Assembly (NCBI RefSeq): GCF_963676685.1
Contig: NC_092344.1
Span: 55,512,830-55,576,829 of the forward strand
Length of the DNA stretch: 64,000 bases
From: Mytilus edulis
Lineage: Eukaryota; Mollusca; Bivalvia; Mytilida; Mytilidae
Direction of reading: 5' to 3'
Position numbers and translations under genes: made by a program. The notes beneath the pieces were generated by a model, which was not told the origin of the DNA, searched no databases, and worked only from the letters and a program-made list of their open reading frames with translations. This document shows positions 14,250 through 29,200 of this stretch, piece by piece. Position 1 is the stretch's first letter. Each line of letters opens with the position of its first letter.

Positions 14250-17200
14250 GTAATTTACCCCCCTTTTCTTTTTAGCAAAAAAATAATAATAATTTTTGAA
14301 GAAATTTTCTTTTTATTTTCTGAAATCTTGAGGAGAAAAAAATGTTCCCCATAATTCCCCCCCCCCCCTTTTCCAAAAATAAAATAAAAATATTTACCTC
14401 AAGATATGGTCATAATCTCAATTCCAAATTTCCAATGGAGTTTGAAACTATAATTACCCCTTTATATATATCATAGAAAATGACATAAATAATAATGGCT
14501 AAAATTAATATGTGTACCTTAATCAGCATTTTAAAAGTAACTTCTACAAATAAATTGACAGCTAATCACCTCAAGACAATAGAACATTTCTTTATAAATG
14601 TACATAATTTAAAAGCAGTGTAAGGGAGTTTATTCAAACATAACATTGTACTGAAGTAATTGTCCATTAACCAGGAAACCCTTGTTTTCCCCTTTTTTTG
14701 CCCCTAATTCCTAAAGGGTTTGAACCATAAATCCCCAAAGCTAATCCTAACCATCCCTTTGTGGTATAATTTCAGAGAGATCCATACACCATTCCACAAG
14801 TTATTGTCTGGAAACTGGAAAAATGCTTTTTAGGGCTCCTAATTCCTAAACTGTTTGGACTATAACCCCCAAAATCAATCCCAATCTTCCTTTTGTGGTT
14901 ATAAACCTTGTGTTTAAATTTCATAGATTGTTATTTACTTATCCTATAGTTATTGTCTGGAAACCAAATGTTTTCGGGCAATGCTGAAGCTGCAGCCGAC
15001 ATAATATTAATACCATTATACAACCCAGGGCTCACACTACTTCAGAATTATAGGGAGAAGTGGTGAGATTTGAAAGAGAAGTGCTCATTCGTGCAGTGCG
15101 CTACAACAGTCTGCACCAAAAAATTTTCAACTGCTAGTCCGAAGACCAATATTTTGAAATTTTTCTTATTGGTCCAAACCAGTCTGCACCAAAAACTTTT
15201 TCAACTACTAGTCCGAAGACCAATATTCTGACATTTTTCTTATTTGGCCAAACAAATGTTTTGCAAAAACTTACTAGTCCAAATGAAATTTTGCTAGTCT
15301 GGGGCATCGGACTAGTGGCTAACCGTGCAGACTGCCAAACAAAGTTTTGCAAAAACTTACTAGTCTGAAAGAAATTTTACTAGTCTGGGGCATCGGACTT
15401 GTGGCTAACCGTGCAGACTGCTACAATGTTTGGATTTTACTATAGTATAAAGGGTCATATGTAAATAATGTTCTTTTTATATTATTCAATTCATATCTGA
15501 GTATACAATTAAAGTAACATTTCAAATTAAAAGTTATTTAAGTTTAACTAAGGTTTTGAGAAACTAAAATCTAAATATTTATATCTAGCACTAAAAAAAA
15601 AAAATTTTATTTTAAAAAAAGTTATTAAGCTGGGCCATAATATAATTAATAGTCTCAGAGTTAAGCAACTTTGAAACAATCCATAAAAAATATAGGGAAT
15701 TATATACACCAATCAATGAGATGTAACCAAAAGTCTCTTAATGCGTGTGGAATACGTAATTTTTCCCTTTGGGATCAATATTCTTCTGTCAGCTGTTCCA
15801 TCCGTGCGTCCGTAGTAATTATTGTAAAAGTACGGATTTCAGTCACAGCTGGTCCGGTTCAGATCCGTAGTTTAGAAATCGGTCAATGGCGGACGAATGC
15901 AAGAAAATTTACAAAAATAAAAGATGTTTGACAAGTTATTTGGAAAGGAACATGACGTTTTAATGCAATAAATGGATTGAACATTTACTGGAGGCAACTT
16001 TTATCACGTTTAAATGAAGTAACAAACTTATTTTGCCGACGAAATTTAGGTTGATGTACGTTTTCGAGTAAGGGAGCTACCATTTGATTTTTATGGGGGG
16101 GCTAGGATGAAATTTGAAAAAAATAGGCAGGACAGGAGTTTTGAGTAAAAAAAAAAGGCAGGATGAGACACTTGCAAAAAAAAAGAAGTCAGGACGACAA
16201 TTTAGGTAAAAAAAAGTCAGGATAAACTAAAAAAAAAGAAGGCAGGACCGAACAGAGTGAAAAATAAAAAGGCAGGACAGAGATTACAGCTAAAAAAAAA
16301 TGCAGGACAAAATTTTTCATCCTAGCCCCCCCATAAAAATCAAATGGTAGCTCCCTAACAACCACCGGAACTTGCGGAAATGCACGAAGTGATAAAAAGT
16401 TGTATTTTTATCAAATAACCTGCTACACACTGCAAAGACAATGCTTCAACCTCTTTTCTTAAGATAATCAATCGTTTAGGTCTAAATTTCTTTAATTAAC
16501 AATAAAACATTGATGTTTCATCAACTTGGTAAAAATTGAAAATGTCCGATGACGGAAGCGACTGAAAGCGAGTGTCGTCAAGAACAGGGCGACTTGTTTT
16601 TTGCTTTTGGGGGTCGGGGAAAGCGACTTCTTCGCCCAAGTCGCCTGGTAGCGTGAGCCCTGCAACCACAATTTTTTTTGCTGTCGTAATAAAATCAAAA
16701 TCAGCTGCGTGAATGTAAAATTATATAGGCCTTATGTCAATGACCTAATTTTTTTTAGAATTACTACATGTAGTTGAATGAAGCACATATATTTTGTTTA
16801 AACATTTGACAAAAATATTAATGTTTTGACTGTTTACCTTACTTTCTTGTTACTTACCTGTAATTTAGGAGCAATCATTTTACATGGACCACACCAAGTG
16901 GCATAAAAATCTACAACAAGTAATTTAGATTCCTTCTTTTTCAAAGCTTCAAACTCATCCTGTAAAAATATGAAATGAAGTGTCATGTTAACTATAATCT
17001 CTATATTAATTGTCAGCTAAGAGTTTTAAATTTTCATACTAATTAAAGATCCTTTGTGAGTGCACTCATTTACCCCACGCCCCAACATTATCATTGGCAA
17101 ACAAAATCTCAAAAGATTCCTAAGTGCATAGACTTATAACACCAGAAAAGTCAACAGATAAATATTGCTGGGTGATACATGTATGCACATAAACATTTAA

Positions 17201-20200
17201 AATATATCATCGCTATTTTACGAAATATTCCTTTGATCTTGCTAACTGATAATTTCCTTTATCAGTGAAGTCGATTGATTTGAAAAATTAATGCAATAAA
17301 CTAAGGGAGCACATGCCCGTCATCAATGAAATTAACAATGTTGCCATAGGTAAAATATCCATAAACAGATTATCATTGGTTATCTAAACTCAATTGCTTT
17401 TCTCACTTTCCCTGTACCGACTCAAGCGAGAAAATAGTTGAAATACATTTTTTTAGTCTATAAATATCCTTGCAGTAGTATATTTAGGCCAAATTAGATG
17501 GTCTAATTGGCGTATATATTGATTCTAGAAAAAACTAGAGGCTCTTAAGAGCCTTCGTCCCTCACCTTGGTCTATGCGCATATTAAACAAAAGACACAGA
17601 TGGATTAATGACAAAATTGTGTTTTGATGACGGTGATGTGTTTGTAGATCTTACTTTACTGAACATTCTTCCTTCTTACAATTATCTTCATCTATAATGA
17701 ACTTGGCCCATTAGTTACAGAGGAAAATATTTTGTTAAAAATTAAAAAAAATATTTTTTTTTTATGAAAATTGTTTAAAATTGACTGTAAGGCTTAAATT
17801 AAAATATTGTTTGTTTGCCCTTTACCGACCGACCCTATAAATTTGTTCCGCCTGAAAATCTTTTATTTGTGTTTACAAACAAGATTTTATTTTATTTTAT
17901 TTTTTGTTCCTACCAAAATTCTTATATTTGTATTTCCCGCTCAAAACTTTTTTACCGGAATTCTCGGGTTTCATCTTTCCTGTATAAGGTCTAGTCCGTT
18001 TGGTATCACGTCAGCGTTTGACATAAATGAACACTTGCATTTGGAGTTTCAAAGCATTTGTTTGAAATCAATGTTGAAAGCTTTGAAATCATGATTAAAT
18101 GAACGTTACTCTGTATCTTTATACTTGAAGAGCAGGGTTCATTAAAAAAAAATTCGTCCAATACTAAATTATCAACGTGTGTACAAAATATTTTGTAAAC
18201 AAACTTTGTATCCTATGTAGGGATGGCCTTTGGTGGTCCATAGATTAGGATGATTATGTTAACGATGCCTTCGACCAGCATTGATATATTCTGATTTATA
18301 TCTGAACCAAAAGTCTGTAAAGGGGAGAATATTTGGCAGTAAAATCGCGAAGTTTTTCCATACAGATCATTTATAAATGCGATGTAAAATACGTGACAAA
18401 GTCAATTGAGTTTCAAGGATGTAGCATTTTTATTGAAAACACAGGCACACACGAAAATTTAAACACTCTAGGGACTTTTCTACTAGTAATGTTCAATGTA
18501 TATCTGCCCGGATATATTTTACCAGGACAAAGTTATCTCTTACAGAAAAACTTTAGGTCTATAGGTAAGCGTACAAGGTACATAGAACAGAATATTAGTG
18601 CAAGTAAAAACGTTTAAAATATGCCGCACAGCCCTATATTTTGATATTTGAAAAAAATTGTAGTGCATATGAATTAAATTCACATTCTACATGATATTTT
18701 TTTTTCTTCAAAACTTGGGACTATTATACTAATAGTCATAGAAACTTATTAGCAAAAACATACTTAAACAATTAAATTCACATTCTACATGATATTTTTT
18801 TTTCTTCAAAACTTGGGACTATTATACTAATAGTCATAGAAACTTATTAGCAAAAACATACTTAAACAAAAGCAATACAGACCAAAATGACATCATGTAG
18901 ATTTTGTATCTATAAAATAAAATATTATACCTACCTGCCTACCCATGACCAAAATGTACCGAGCTAAGTTATTTTTTGGGAAAGAAAAATAAAATATTTT
19001 ACCTACCTACCTACCCTGTTTCAAAACATAGGGTCGGAAAAGGGCAAACAAACAATATTTTAATTTAGGCCTAACAGGCAATAACTTCTTAATGGGTCAA
19101 CTGACCATTTTGGTCATGTTGAATTATTTGTAGATCTTACTTTGCTGAACATTATTGCTGTTTACAGTTTATCTCTATCTACAATATTCAAGATAATAAC
19201 CAAAAACGGCAAACTTTCCTTAAAAATTACCAATTCAGGGGCAGCAACCCAACAACCAGTTGTCCGATTCGTCTGAAAATTTCAGGTCAGATAGATCTAA
19301 CCTTGATAAACAATTAAACCACTGTTCGATTTGCTCTAAATGCTTTGGTTTCAGAGTTATAAGCCAAAATCTACATTTTACCCCTATAGATGTTCTATTT
19401 TTTAGCCATGGTGGCCATCTTGGTTGGTTGGACGGGTCATTGGACACATTTTAAAACTAGATACCCCAATGAAGATTGTTGCCAAGTTTGGTTAAATTTG
19501 GCCCAGTAGTTTCAGAGGCAAAGATTTTTGTAAAAGTTAATGATGACGGACGACGAACGCCAAATGATAAGAAAAGCTCACTTGGCCTTTTAGGCCAGGT
19601 GAGCTAAAATGATTCAATATTTCTTTCTGATACACACCTCTACAATAGCATGTCTTTACTTAATCTACAAAGTTTCATGAAATTCTGTTACATGGTTTCA
19701 GAGGAGTTGCAATGACAAAGTGTTGCAGTAATATATGACGCCCGTCAAGCAAAAACCACCCTTATCGCATTTGACGTCGTTATCGGTAGTCAACGCTAGA
19801 ATGTAACGTAGAACAAACCGATAATTTGCACGTTGAAATTGAGATATTTTTCTAAACATAGCGTTATCCATGCGAACTGAATAGTATATTCTTATATTAC
19901 ATTTAAATACTTCTGTAAAATAATGCTGTATTTACGATTTGAAATTTAATTTTGTGATAAATTTCTATTCAAACTTTTCAAATGCTTGTTTTGACATACG
20001 CTGTATATTCTTATTGTCTTGAGAGGAATGATTTATAAACAATATAATAAATTCCACACATCACCATGTCTCATTAATATACATAGTACCACGATGTGTG
20101 ATGATACACGTATTAACCTTCTACAATATATAAACAATACCAAAAAAAAACCCACTTAAATATTTTCTAAAAGTGTTTTTCCGCAGCTGGATTTCTTTTA

Positions 20201-23200
20201 TACTTTTAATACGGCAAGTTATTGTATGAAGAACCTAAGAAAATAATTTAATATTTGTCGCAACATTATGCATGCCAAATGCTGAAAATCTTGCATGGTT
20301 AATCACACGAGAGAGTTTGCTTACAAGAAATTAAGTACGAAAGAGAAGAAAGTCTGTCTGAAATTTTTCGTCTTTTATTTTGCCACGCTTTAAGGAACAT
20401 GTGTACTAAGTTTCAAGTTGATTGGACTTCAACTTCATCAAAAACTACCTTGACCAAAAACTTTAACCTGAACTGAGACGAACGAACAGACGAACGAACG
20501 GTACGTCGAACGAACGAACGGACCCACAGACCAGAAAACATAATGCCCTCTACTATCGTAGGTGGGGCATAAAAATTTGCAATGCGTTTAAAACTGTTAT
20601 TATGAAACAAATATCAGTTCATAATTATATCACCCACTTTTAAAAAGTGGGGGTATACTGTTTAACTCCTGTCTGTCCGTTAGTCAATCCATCCGTCAGT
20701 CCGTCCGTTCGTCCCATGAATATATTCGTCGCATATCTCTTAGGAATTACATTACAAGGATTTCTGAAATTTGGTTTCAGGGTTTATATAATTCAGTTAT
20801 ATCGTGCGATGCGTTTTCAGATTCATCACTCAACAACTTCCTGTTTACCGAAATATTTCGGCGGGGGTATCATCAGTAAGCAGTAACTCAATGTTTCACT
20901 TGTTTTATAACTGCTTTAGAAGTTTACTTAAATCTCCTACAAAAATCGCCAAAATCGGCTTTAGAGATCCCGGCCACTCATCTTCTAAGTGGAAAGGGAA
21001 TGGAACCCACTCGGATCATACGGCACAAAAACTATAATCAACCTAAAATTCGGTTCTTTGGCCAGGATGTTGTCTTTTAGGCAGATTCTGCATTTCCTTT
21101 CTCAATTTTATTCAGGACAAGTTTTGTCTTTATTCTCGTTTTACATTTTCTGAAAGTAAACAAAATATAGGTGTTCTGCATCCATTCGAAAACAAATTTT
21201 TTAATCTTTTATTCTTAAATGGTCTGTGTGGTAGGCCATGAAGAAACAAAACAACAAAGTAAGGAAGAAAAATCATCAGTGATCATTATAAAATAAAAAA
21301 TGCTAGAGGCTTGAGTTAATTCGAAAAATGATTAACAATTTTGGATGCATACATGAGATTGTTTAAGCTGGTTAATCATTGTTACAATGTTGTCAAAAAT
21401 ATGTATACTATTTTATGGTCACAGTTCAATTTCGTTGTATTAATTTTCTTTGATTGTGAATAAAATGAGATGCGGGATATTGTTTGACTAAAATTGAGTT
21501 GTTCACTTGATTGAAATAAATATGCAACTCTAGTACAAAAGGTTATACAACGACGAGAAGACATTTTTTAAATTGATGATGTTGACTTAATGATCAGGAG
21601 TCACTGACTGTATCACCCGTCGTGTAAATCTCTACATTCATTAAAAAGATAAGGTTAACAATCCGATAATAAACTTTCAATGGTATTTTTTAACGCCATG
21701 TAAAATCAGTTTTACTGTGACTCATTTCTATTAATTAAAGTGGGTGAGGATAAAAAAAAAAAGCTATAGTGTTTGGTGCAATTTATTTTTTATTATTAAA
21801 AAAAATGCCAGTTTTAATATGAATGAAATATTTGTCACTGGATAATAAGCAAACAGCAGAAACAGAAACAAATGCAATTTTGCAATGTTGCATTAATTTT
21901 CAAAAAGATGATGCTGGATATATTACAATGATCTGTAAACATGAGGCAAGGACTAATGGAGGCAGTACAAGCTGAAAAAAACCCCATATAATTAGATCAC
22001 ATCAAATAAACTTGTTATCCTTCATATTTTTTTCAATCTTGAAATGATATACTTTAGATGTTATAAAACAATCTATTTTACTTTTGCATAATATTGAAAT
22101 TTTCAAGTTCACTTCGAATCAAATTTCTCTGACAAGGGATATCCAGGCGAAACTTATTATAATTATAGTAATACATAAAAATAGTTGATATTTATTACGA
22201 ACACGGACAGATTGAAATTTCGCACTTGAGATATATTTTTAATGTTATTTAATAAAGTTTTCAAATGTTATTTTTCGTTTAAATCACTTATAGTTTAACG
22301 TGCATTTTAGTTTGTTTTGTAAACATTGCCATGCGTATATATTTATTGCAAGAAATATATCTGAAACAGATGAAATTGCACACGCAGCTGCAGTTCTCAT
22401 TTAACGATAACATTGAAGATAGTACATGTAGAAATGAACTATTAAAAGAAGGCAAAGATATGTATTTATTGGGTAAATTAAAATAAAAAGGCGTAGATAA
22501 ATCCCGTTCTAGATACGGAGAGCGAAAGCGAACACATTTTACATAAACTTTTGACGACAGGTAAGTTTGTCGAGATGTGTTTCTGTTACCTATAGTATTC
22601 GAGAGTCCCGTTTAAAATCTTTGATTAAACACATCAACAGTAAAATAAATACCAAGAAAATATCAAAATTTTAATAGACGTCCAAAAAATACATTTTCAT
22701 TGGTACAATATTTGAAAAATTATGCTAGTCTGCATGGTTTACCACAAACAGTACCTCATAACAGACATGACTCTGAACCTCAGATTGTGTTATCTTCTTG
22801 TGAATCAAAATAGTCGGGTTTTGACATACATGTATATGTATCAGCATTTCAGACAAATGGAACTGGATGTAGATATAAGAAAATGAGTATGAGTGCCATT
22901 GAAAAAACTCACCATCCATGTCATAATTTAAAAAAGTAAACCCTTATAGGTCAAGGTACGGTCTTCAACACGGAACATCTATAGACTAGATATGTCCACT
23001 GAACAGAATGGACAAATGTCTGGTCGCCTTGCTGTCCGCACATAATATTTGCATCTATATATTCTGATGTGTGTCGTAGATTGGACTCTTGTACTAGTAT
23101 AATAGTCCCAGGTCGTAGTTATAGGCCTTCAACATTGAGATAAAACATACCGTATCGTCGGCTATAAAAGACCCCGATATGAAAAATATGAAACAATTAA

Positions 23201-26200
23201 ATTAATTACAGCCGATTCCATTGAGTGTGTAGGCAAAGGTAATATCTTTGGTTAGCTAAGGTATACGACCATCCTTTCGGAGTAGCCTGGTCTTACAGAC
23301 AGATAGATTGGTTATCTGTCGAATGAGTCTACTTTTAAATGAGTGGTACAGTAGCTACCTGAACTAAAAATGACTTCACGGTTAAGCTAGCCGCGAATCA
23401 AGCTAACCAAAGATATTACCTTTGCCTTCACACTCAATATAATCGGCTGTAAATTAATACCAGTATTAAACGCCCTATTGGCAAAATGTATTCCACTCCT
23501 TTAGATCAAATGTTCAAAACACTGACCTTCCACGAAAAATTCCCACATTGAGCTCCTTTAATCTATGTTTCATTTCTAATTTTATTGTCAATTTGATTTT
23601 GAATGGCCAAACTGTTTTAACTGGCAATATGAATTGATTCAATCTGAACCTTAGAAAGATCGAATAAGAGTAAAAATTAGTCAAGTTGATCCTTAATATA
23701 AAATAAATACAAACGGACACCACGCGTGAAATCATAAATCATAAACAGAAAACTCAGATGACCATGTCTTAAAATCAAACGAGTGAAACAAAAAATAATA
23801 CAGAAATTTAAAAATTGAGCAACATGAACCCGATGAAAAACAGATAGTGCCCTGGAAGAATCAGGAGTTCACACTTCAGTGTGTGTGTTTTTTTTATTAC
23901 ATTTAAGATAACACTGAAATCGCTACCAAAATTAAAAAAATTCTTTTATATTTGAAATCTAACAAATGAAAGTCTTTATTGTTCTGTTATTGTAGGAGAA
24001 AAAAATCGATATATGACTGACTATCTTGCTTTGTGTGTGCTACATGTAACTGGACGATATTAGAAAAATAAGCCTTTGGTCATACTAAATGTTTGGTAGA
24101 TTTTGTCAAGCTAAAAAAAAATATTGACGATCAAACTGTGATACTGTATCGCATGTGGCAGAATTCTTCCAAAAATCATCATCAATAAGATAAGTCGGTT
24201 AACATTGTAAGGAAGAGAACGATGAAACTACTTAGAAAATGGAGAGATTAGAAACCAATTTTATCTGTTTTGATTAAACCTATTCTATGGTATCAGAAAG
24301 TACCATTAAACCATCGTTGCTCATGATAAATCCGAAATTAATTTATCAAAAAAAATGAACAAAATAAAAATAAATAGATACTCTTCATCGTCCTTTATAA
24401 TAGTTCGATAAGTTGGCTCGTCCTGTAGTTATTCCTGCAGCCAGAATTGCACGTGTTAGGTAGGAACATCTATATTAAAAAAATCGTCCATATGCTAGGA
24501 AGGAATATCAGGCTACATTTTGTCAAGTATCAGGAGAAGAGTAAAGTAGTAAATTGCTGCAACCTAAATCGACGTTAAAGTGTATGATTCCAACGTTACG
24601 TTGAATTTTACGTTAGAACACATTTCATGTGTTACCAAAATTGAAATTTCTCAACTATTTTTTCACCGATCGTTTTCAAATTTTTTACATTGAATTGGCA
24701 TAAGTATTTTCTGTTTAATTAATAAAAAATCTGATAATTCATAATTTTTGCCATAAGGGTCGTTTTTGCTTGTCGGGCGTCATATTTAATCCTAAATTTT
24801 GAAGATAAAAGGCACATTACTCCTATTAAAACAAGAGGCTCTCAAGAGCCTGAATCGCTCACCTTAATTCTTTTGGTTAAATCTCTCATCAATGATTATT
24901 TTGGCTTTTCAATTTATTTAAATGTTTTCTGGATCGTCCTATTTTCTTCAAAAGCCAAAAAAAAAAAATCATTTTCTCCTATGTTCTATTTTAGCCATAG
25001 GAGCTATGTTTCTTGACATACAAGGAAATAAAATATAAAATTTATACTAGATACTCTGAAACTCATTTAGCCTAAGTTTGGCTGAAATTGATACAGCAGT
25101 TTCAAAGGAGAAGATTTTTTAAAGTAAGTCAACATGATGAACAAATTGTGAAAAAAAGTCTTTAAAGGGCAATAACTCCTTAAGGGGTCAATTGACAATT
25201 TTGGTCAAATTGACTTAATTTAACATTGATTCACTGATAGGGTCTTTGCATCAGAACTAAACACATTTATTTCTAAAAAAACAGTTGTTGGCATGACACG
25301 GGTTATGTTCTTCTCATATATTTTATGATAGTATGATACTAAACCCCTAAAGGGAGGGATTGTACCTGATATTCATATGATGAAGACATAATCTTCCAAT
25401 CAGTTTAATTGAGGTCTGGAGCTGGCATGTCAGTTAACTGCTAGTAGTCTGTTGTTATTTATGTATTATTGTCATTTTATTTATTTTCTTTTGTTACATC
25501 TTTTGACATCGGACTCGGACTTCTCTTGAACTGAATTTTAATGTGCGTATTGTTATTCTTTTACTTTTCTACATTGGCTAGAGGTATAGGGGGAGGGTTG
25601 AGATCTCATAAACATGTTTAACCCCGCCGCAATTTTGCGCCTGTCCCAAGTCAGGAGCCTCTGGCCTTTGTTAGTCTTGTATGATTTTAAATTTTAGTTT
25701 CTTGTGTATAATTCGGAGTTTAGTATGACGTCCATTATCACTGTACTATTATGCATATTTTAGGGGCCAGCTGAAGGACACCTACGGGTGCGGGAATTCT
25801 CGCTACATTGAAGACCCATTGGTTGCCTTCGGCTGTTGTTTGCTCTATGGTCGGGTGGTTGTCGCTTTGACATATTCACCATTTCCTTTCTCAATTTTAT
25901 TAATTGAAGATCTTACTTTGCTGAACATTATTGCTGTTTACAGTTTATTTCTATCTATAATTATATTCAAGATAATAAACAAAAACAGCAAAATTTCCTT
26001 AAAATTATCAATTCAGGGGCAGCAACCCAACAACAGGTTGTCTGATTCATCTGAAAATTTCAGGGCAGATAGATCTTGACCTGATAAACAATATTACCCA
26101 ACGTCAGATTTGCTCTAAATGCTTTGGTTTTTGAGTTATAAGCCAAAAACTGCATTTGACCCCTATGTTCTATTTTTAGCAATGGCGACCATGTTTGTTG

Positions 26201-29200
26201 ATAGATCATAACTTCGGATACAATTTACAAACTAGATACCCTAAGGAACATTCAGTTAAAGTTTGGAAGTATTTGGCTCAGTAGTTTCAGAGGAGAAGAT
26301 TTTTGTAAAAGATTACTAAGATTTACGAAAAATGGTTAAAAATTGACTATAAAGGGCAATAACTCCTAAAGGGGTCAACTGACCATTTCCGTCATGTTGA
26401 CTTATTTGTAAATCTTACTTTGCTGAACATTATTGCTGTTTACAGTTTATCTCTATCTATAATAATATTCAAGATAATAACCAAAAACAGCAAAATTTCT
26501 TTAAAATTACCAATTCAGGGGCAGTAACCCAACAACAAGTTGTCTGATTCATCTGAAAATTTCAGGGCAGATAGATCTTGACCTGATAAACAATATTATC
26601 CCATGTCAGATTTGCTCTAAATGATTTGGTTTTTGAGTTATAAGCCAAAAACTGCATTTGACCCCTATGTTCTATTTTTAGCAATGGCGACCATGTTTGT
26701 TGATAGATCACAACTTCTGATACAATTTACAAACTAGATACCCTAAGGAACATTCAGTTAAAGTTTGGAAGTATTTGGCCCAGTAGTTTCAGAGGAGAAG
26801 ATTTTTGTAAAAGATTACTAAGATTTACGAAAAATGGTTAAAAATTGACTATAAAGGGCAATAACTCCTAAAGGGGTCAATTGACCATTTCCGTCATGTT
26901 GACTTATTTGTAAATCTTACTTTGCTGAACATTATTCCTGTTTACAGTTTATCTCTATCTATAATAATATTCAAGATAATAACCAAAAACAGCAAAATTT
27001 CCTTTAAATTACCAATTCAGGGGCAGCAACCCAACAACAGGTTGTCTGATTCACTTGAAAATTTCAGGGCAGATAGATCTTGATCTGATAAACAATATTA
27101 CCCCATGTCAGATTTGCTCTAAATGCTTTGGTTTTTGAGTTATAAGCCAAAAACTGCATTTGACCCCTATGTTCTATTTTTAGCAATGGCGACCATGTTT
27201 GTTGATAGATCATAACTTCAGATACAATTTACAAACTAGATACCCTAAGGAACATTCAATTAAAGTTTGGAAGTATTTGGCCCAGTAGTTTCAGAGGAGA
27301 AGATTTTTGTAAAAGATTACTAAGATTTACGAAAAATGGTTAAAAATTGACTATAAAGGGCAATAACTCCTAAAGGGGTCAACTGACCATTTCCGTCATG
27401 TTGACTTATTTGTAAATCTTACTTTGCTGAACATTATTCCTGTTTACAGTTTATCTCTATCTATAATAATATTCAAGATAATAACCAAAAACAGCAAAAT
27501 TACCTTAAAATTACCAATTCAGGGGCAGCAACCCAACAACGGGTTGTCTGATTCATCTGAAAATTTCAGGGCAGATAGATCTTGACCTGATAAACAATAT
27601 TACCCCACGTCAGATTTGCTCTAAATGCTTTGGTTTTTGAGTTATAAGCCAAAAACTGCATTTGACCCCTATGTTCTATTTTTAGCAATGGCGACCATGT
27701 TTGTTGATAGATCAAAACTTCGGATACAATTTATAAATAAGATACCCTAAGGAACATTCAGTTAAAGTTTGAAAGTATTTGGCCCAGTAGTTTCAGAGGA
27801 GAAGATTCTTGAAATAGTTTACGACGACAGACGACGGACGCCAAGTGATGGCATAAGCTCACTTGTCCCTTCGGGACAGGTGAGCTAAAAATCAATTCTT
27901 AATTTCCTGTCGAAATGCATGTCTACAATACATAGTCATGTCCTTGTTATCTACTTACTGTCTACACTATTTTAAGAAATTATAATCTACTTACTGTCTA
28001 CACTATTTTAAGAAATTATATAAGTTGGGTTGTTTCAGAGGAGTAAAAATGACAGGAACAGGACTAACTGGCTAGTTTATTAAGGCCAATAAAGTTGAAA
28101 GGTGCATACATTTGTAACTCATAGAATAAAAAACTGAATCACAATTTCCTGTCAATATGCACACCTACATAGTATGTCCTTTATTATCTACAAAGTCTCA
28201 TGAAATTCTGTTGTGTAGTTTAGGAGGAATTGAGATGACAAACAGCTGAAGTAGTATATATTGAGGACAATAAGTGCAAAGGGGTATAAGTTGGATAAGA
28301 GAGTTGTCTAATTGGCACTCATACCACATCTTCTTATATCTAATAACACTTACAAAAAAAATTGAATCATAATTTCCTGTCGATATGCACGTCAACATAT
28401 TGAGTATGTCCTGTAAATTATCTACAAAGTTTCATGAAATTCTGTTGTTTGGATTCAGATGAGTTGCGATGACAAGAACAGGACTGATGGACAGACGGGT
28501 CAAAAACATTATACCTGATGCGAAAATTGCTTGGGGTATTATATAAATTGGGAGTATTTTTTGAATTCTATATTATTCCTGTGTATTTTGTGATAATTTT
28601 CATGTGTTTTCAGTTGAGCAAGCTTTACCATATTTACTGGTAGGAAGCCACAGTCTTACATACATGTATGCTAGTGCTGAAATTGAAATTAAACACCAAT
28701 CAATCAAGTTGTCAATCAATCAATCAATCTTATGTCATGGATATTAAGATGATAATTGTTTAAATCTAAAATTACATGTTCATTCAATTTATGTTACCCA
28801 TGATACCAGTGATAAAAAAAATTGGTCAATATTTGGCATGTAAAACATTTTTCATTTTTTGTAAAATGTGTTCACTGGTTATTTTTGGCAGTCCTGTGAT
28901 CAATGCAAGTCTTCTACATGTATATCAGTTTTTTTCTAAAAAATTATAATCATATCGAATAAGTTATTCACTGGGACCTTTAAATTTCTTCTAAGAGAAA
29001 TCCATCACTCATTTATAGAAGAAATTTAAAGGTCCCAGTAAATAAACTCCACTGAGAACAATTATACCTTATCGTATTCTTTCAATGGGACAGTTCATTG
29101 ATCGAAAAATTAAAATTGACACCTGGTAAAGCTACTCAAAATCAGGAAAAGATTCAATTCTTAAAGATGCAATAATTTATATAATAATACAAAATGTACA

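Larger units (their letters stand above)
17535..19606 (+). mobile_element. Family A copy 4, interrupted by family D
   Basis: 5' hairpin AGGCTCTTAAGAGCCT and the subfamily 1 leader GGTCTATG(C/T)GCATATTAAA. Interrupted at 17791-19071 by D1. It resumes at GGCAATAACTTCTTAATGGG and ends with hairpin GGCCTTTTAGGCC and AGGTGAGCTA. Only one internal unit remains. Confidence 0.75.
19733..24785. mobile_element. Candidate 5-kb element bounded by 37-bp inverted repeats
   Basis: 19733-19769 and 24749-24785 are inverted repeats matching at 34 of 37 positions, starting ATATGACGCCCG and including CAAGCAAAAAC. The interval holds AT-rich DNA, smaller repeats and no long ORF. It may be a large non-autonomous transposon or two solo ends. 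No clear target duplication was found. Confidence 0.45.

Noticed and set aside
14154..14354. Lysine-rich frame
   Set aside because: Produced by A- and C-homopolymers in the family E relic.
17807..18094. 95-residue frame, and 18333-18617
   Set aside because: Both lie inside non-coding transposon D1 and are not kept in D2.
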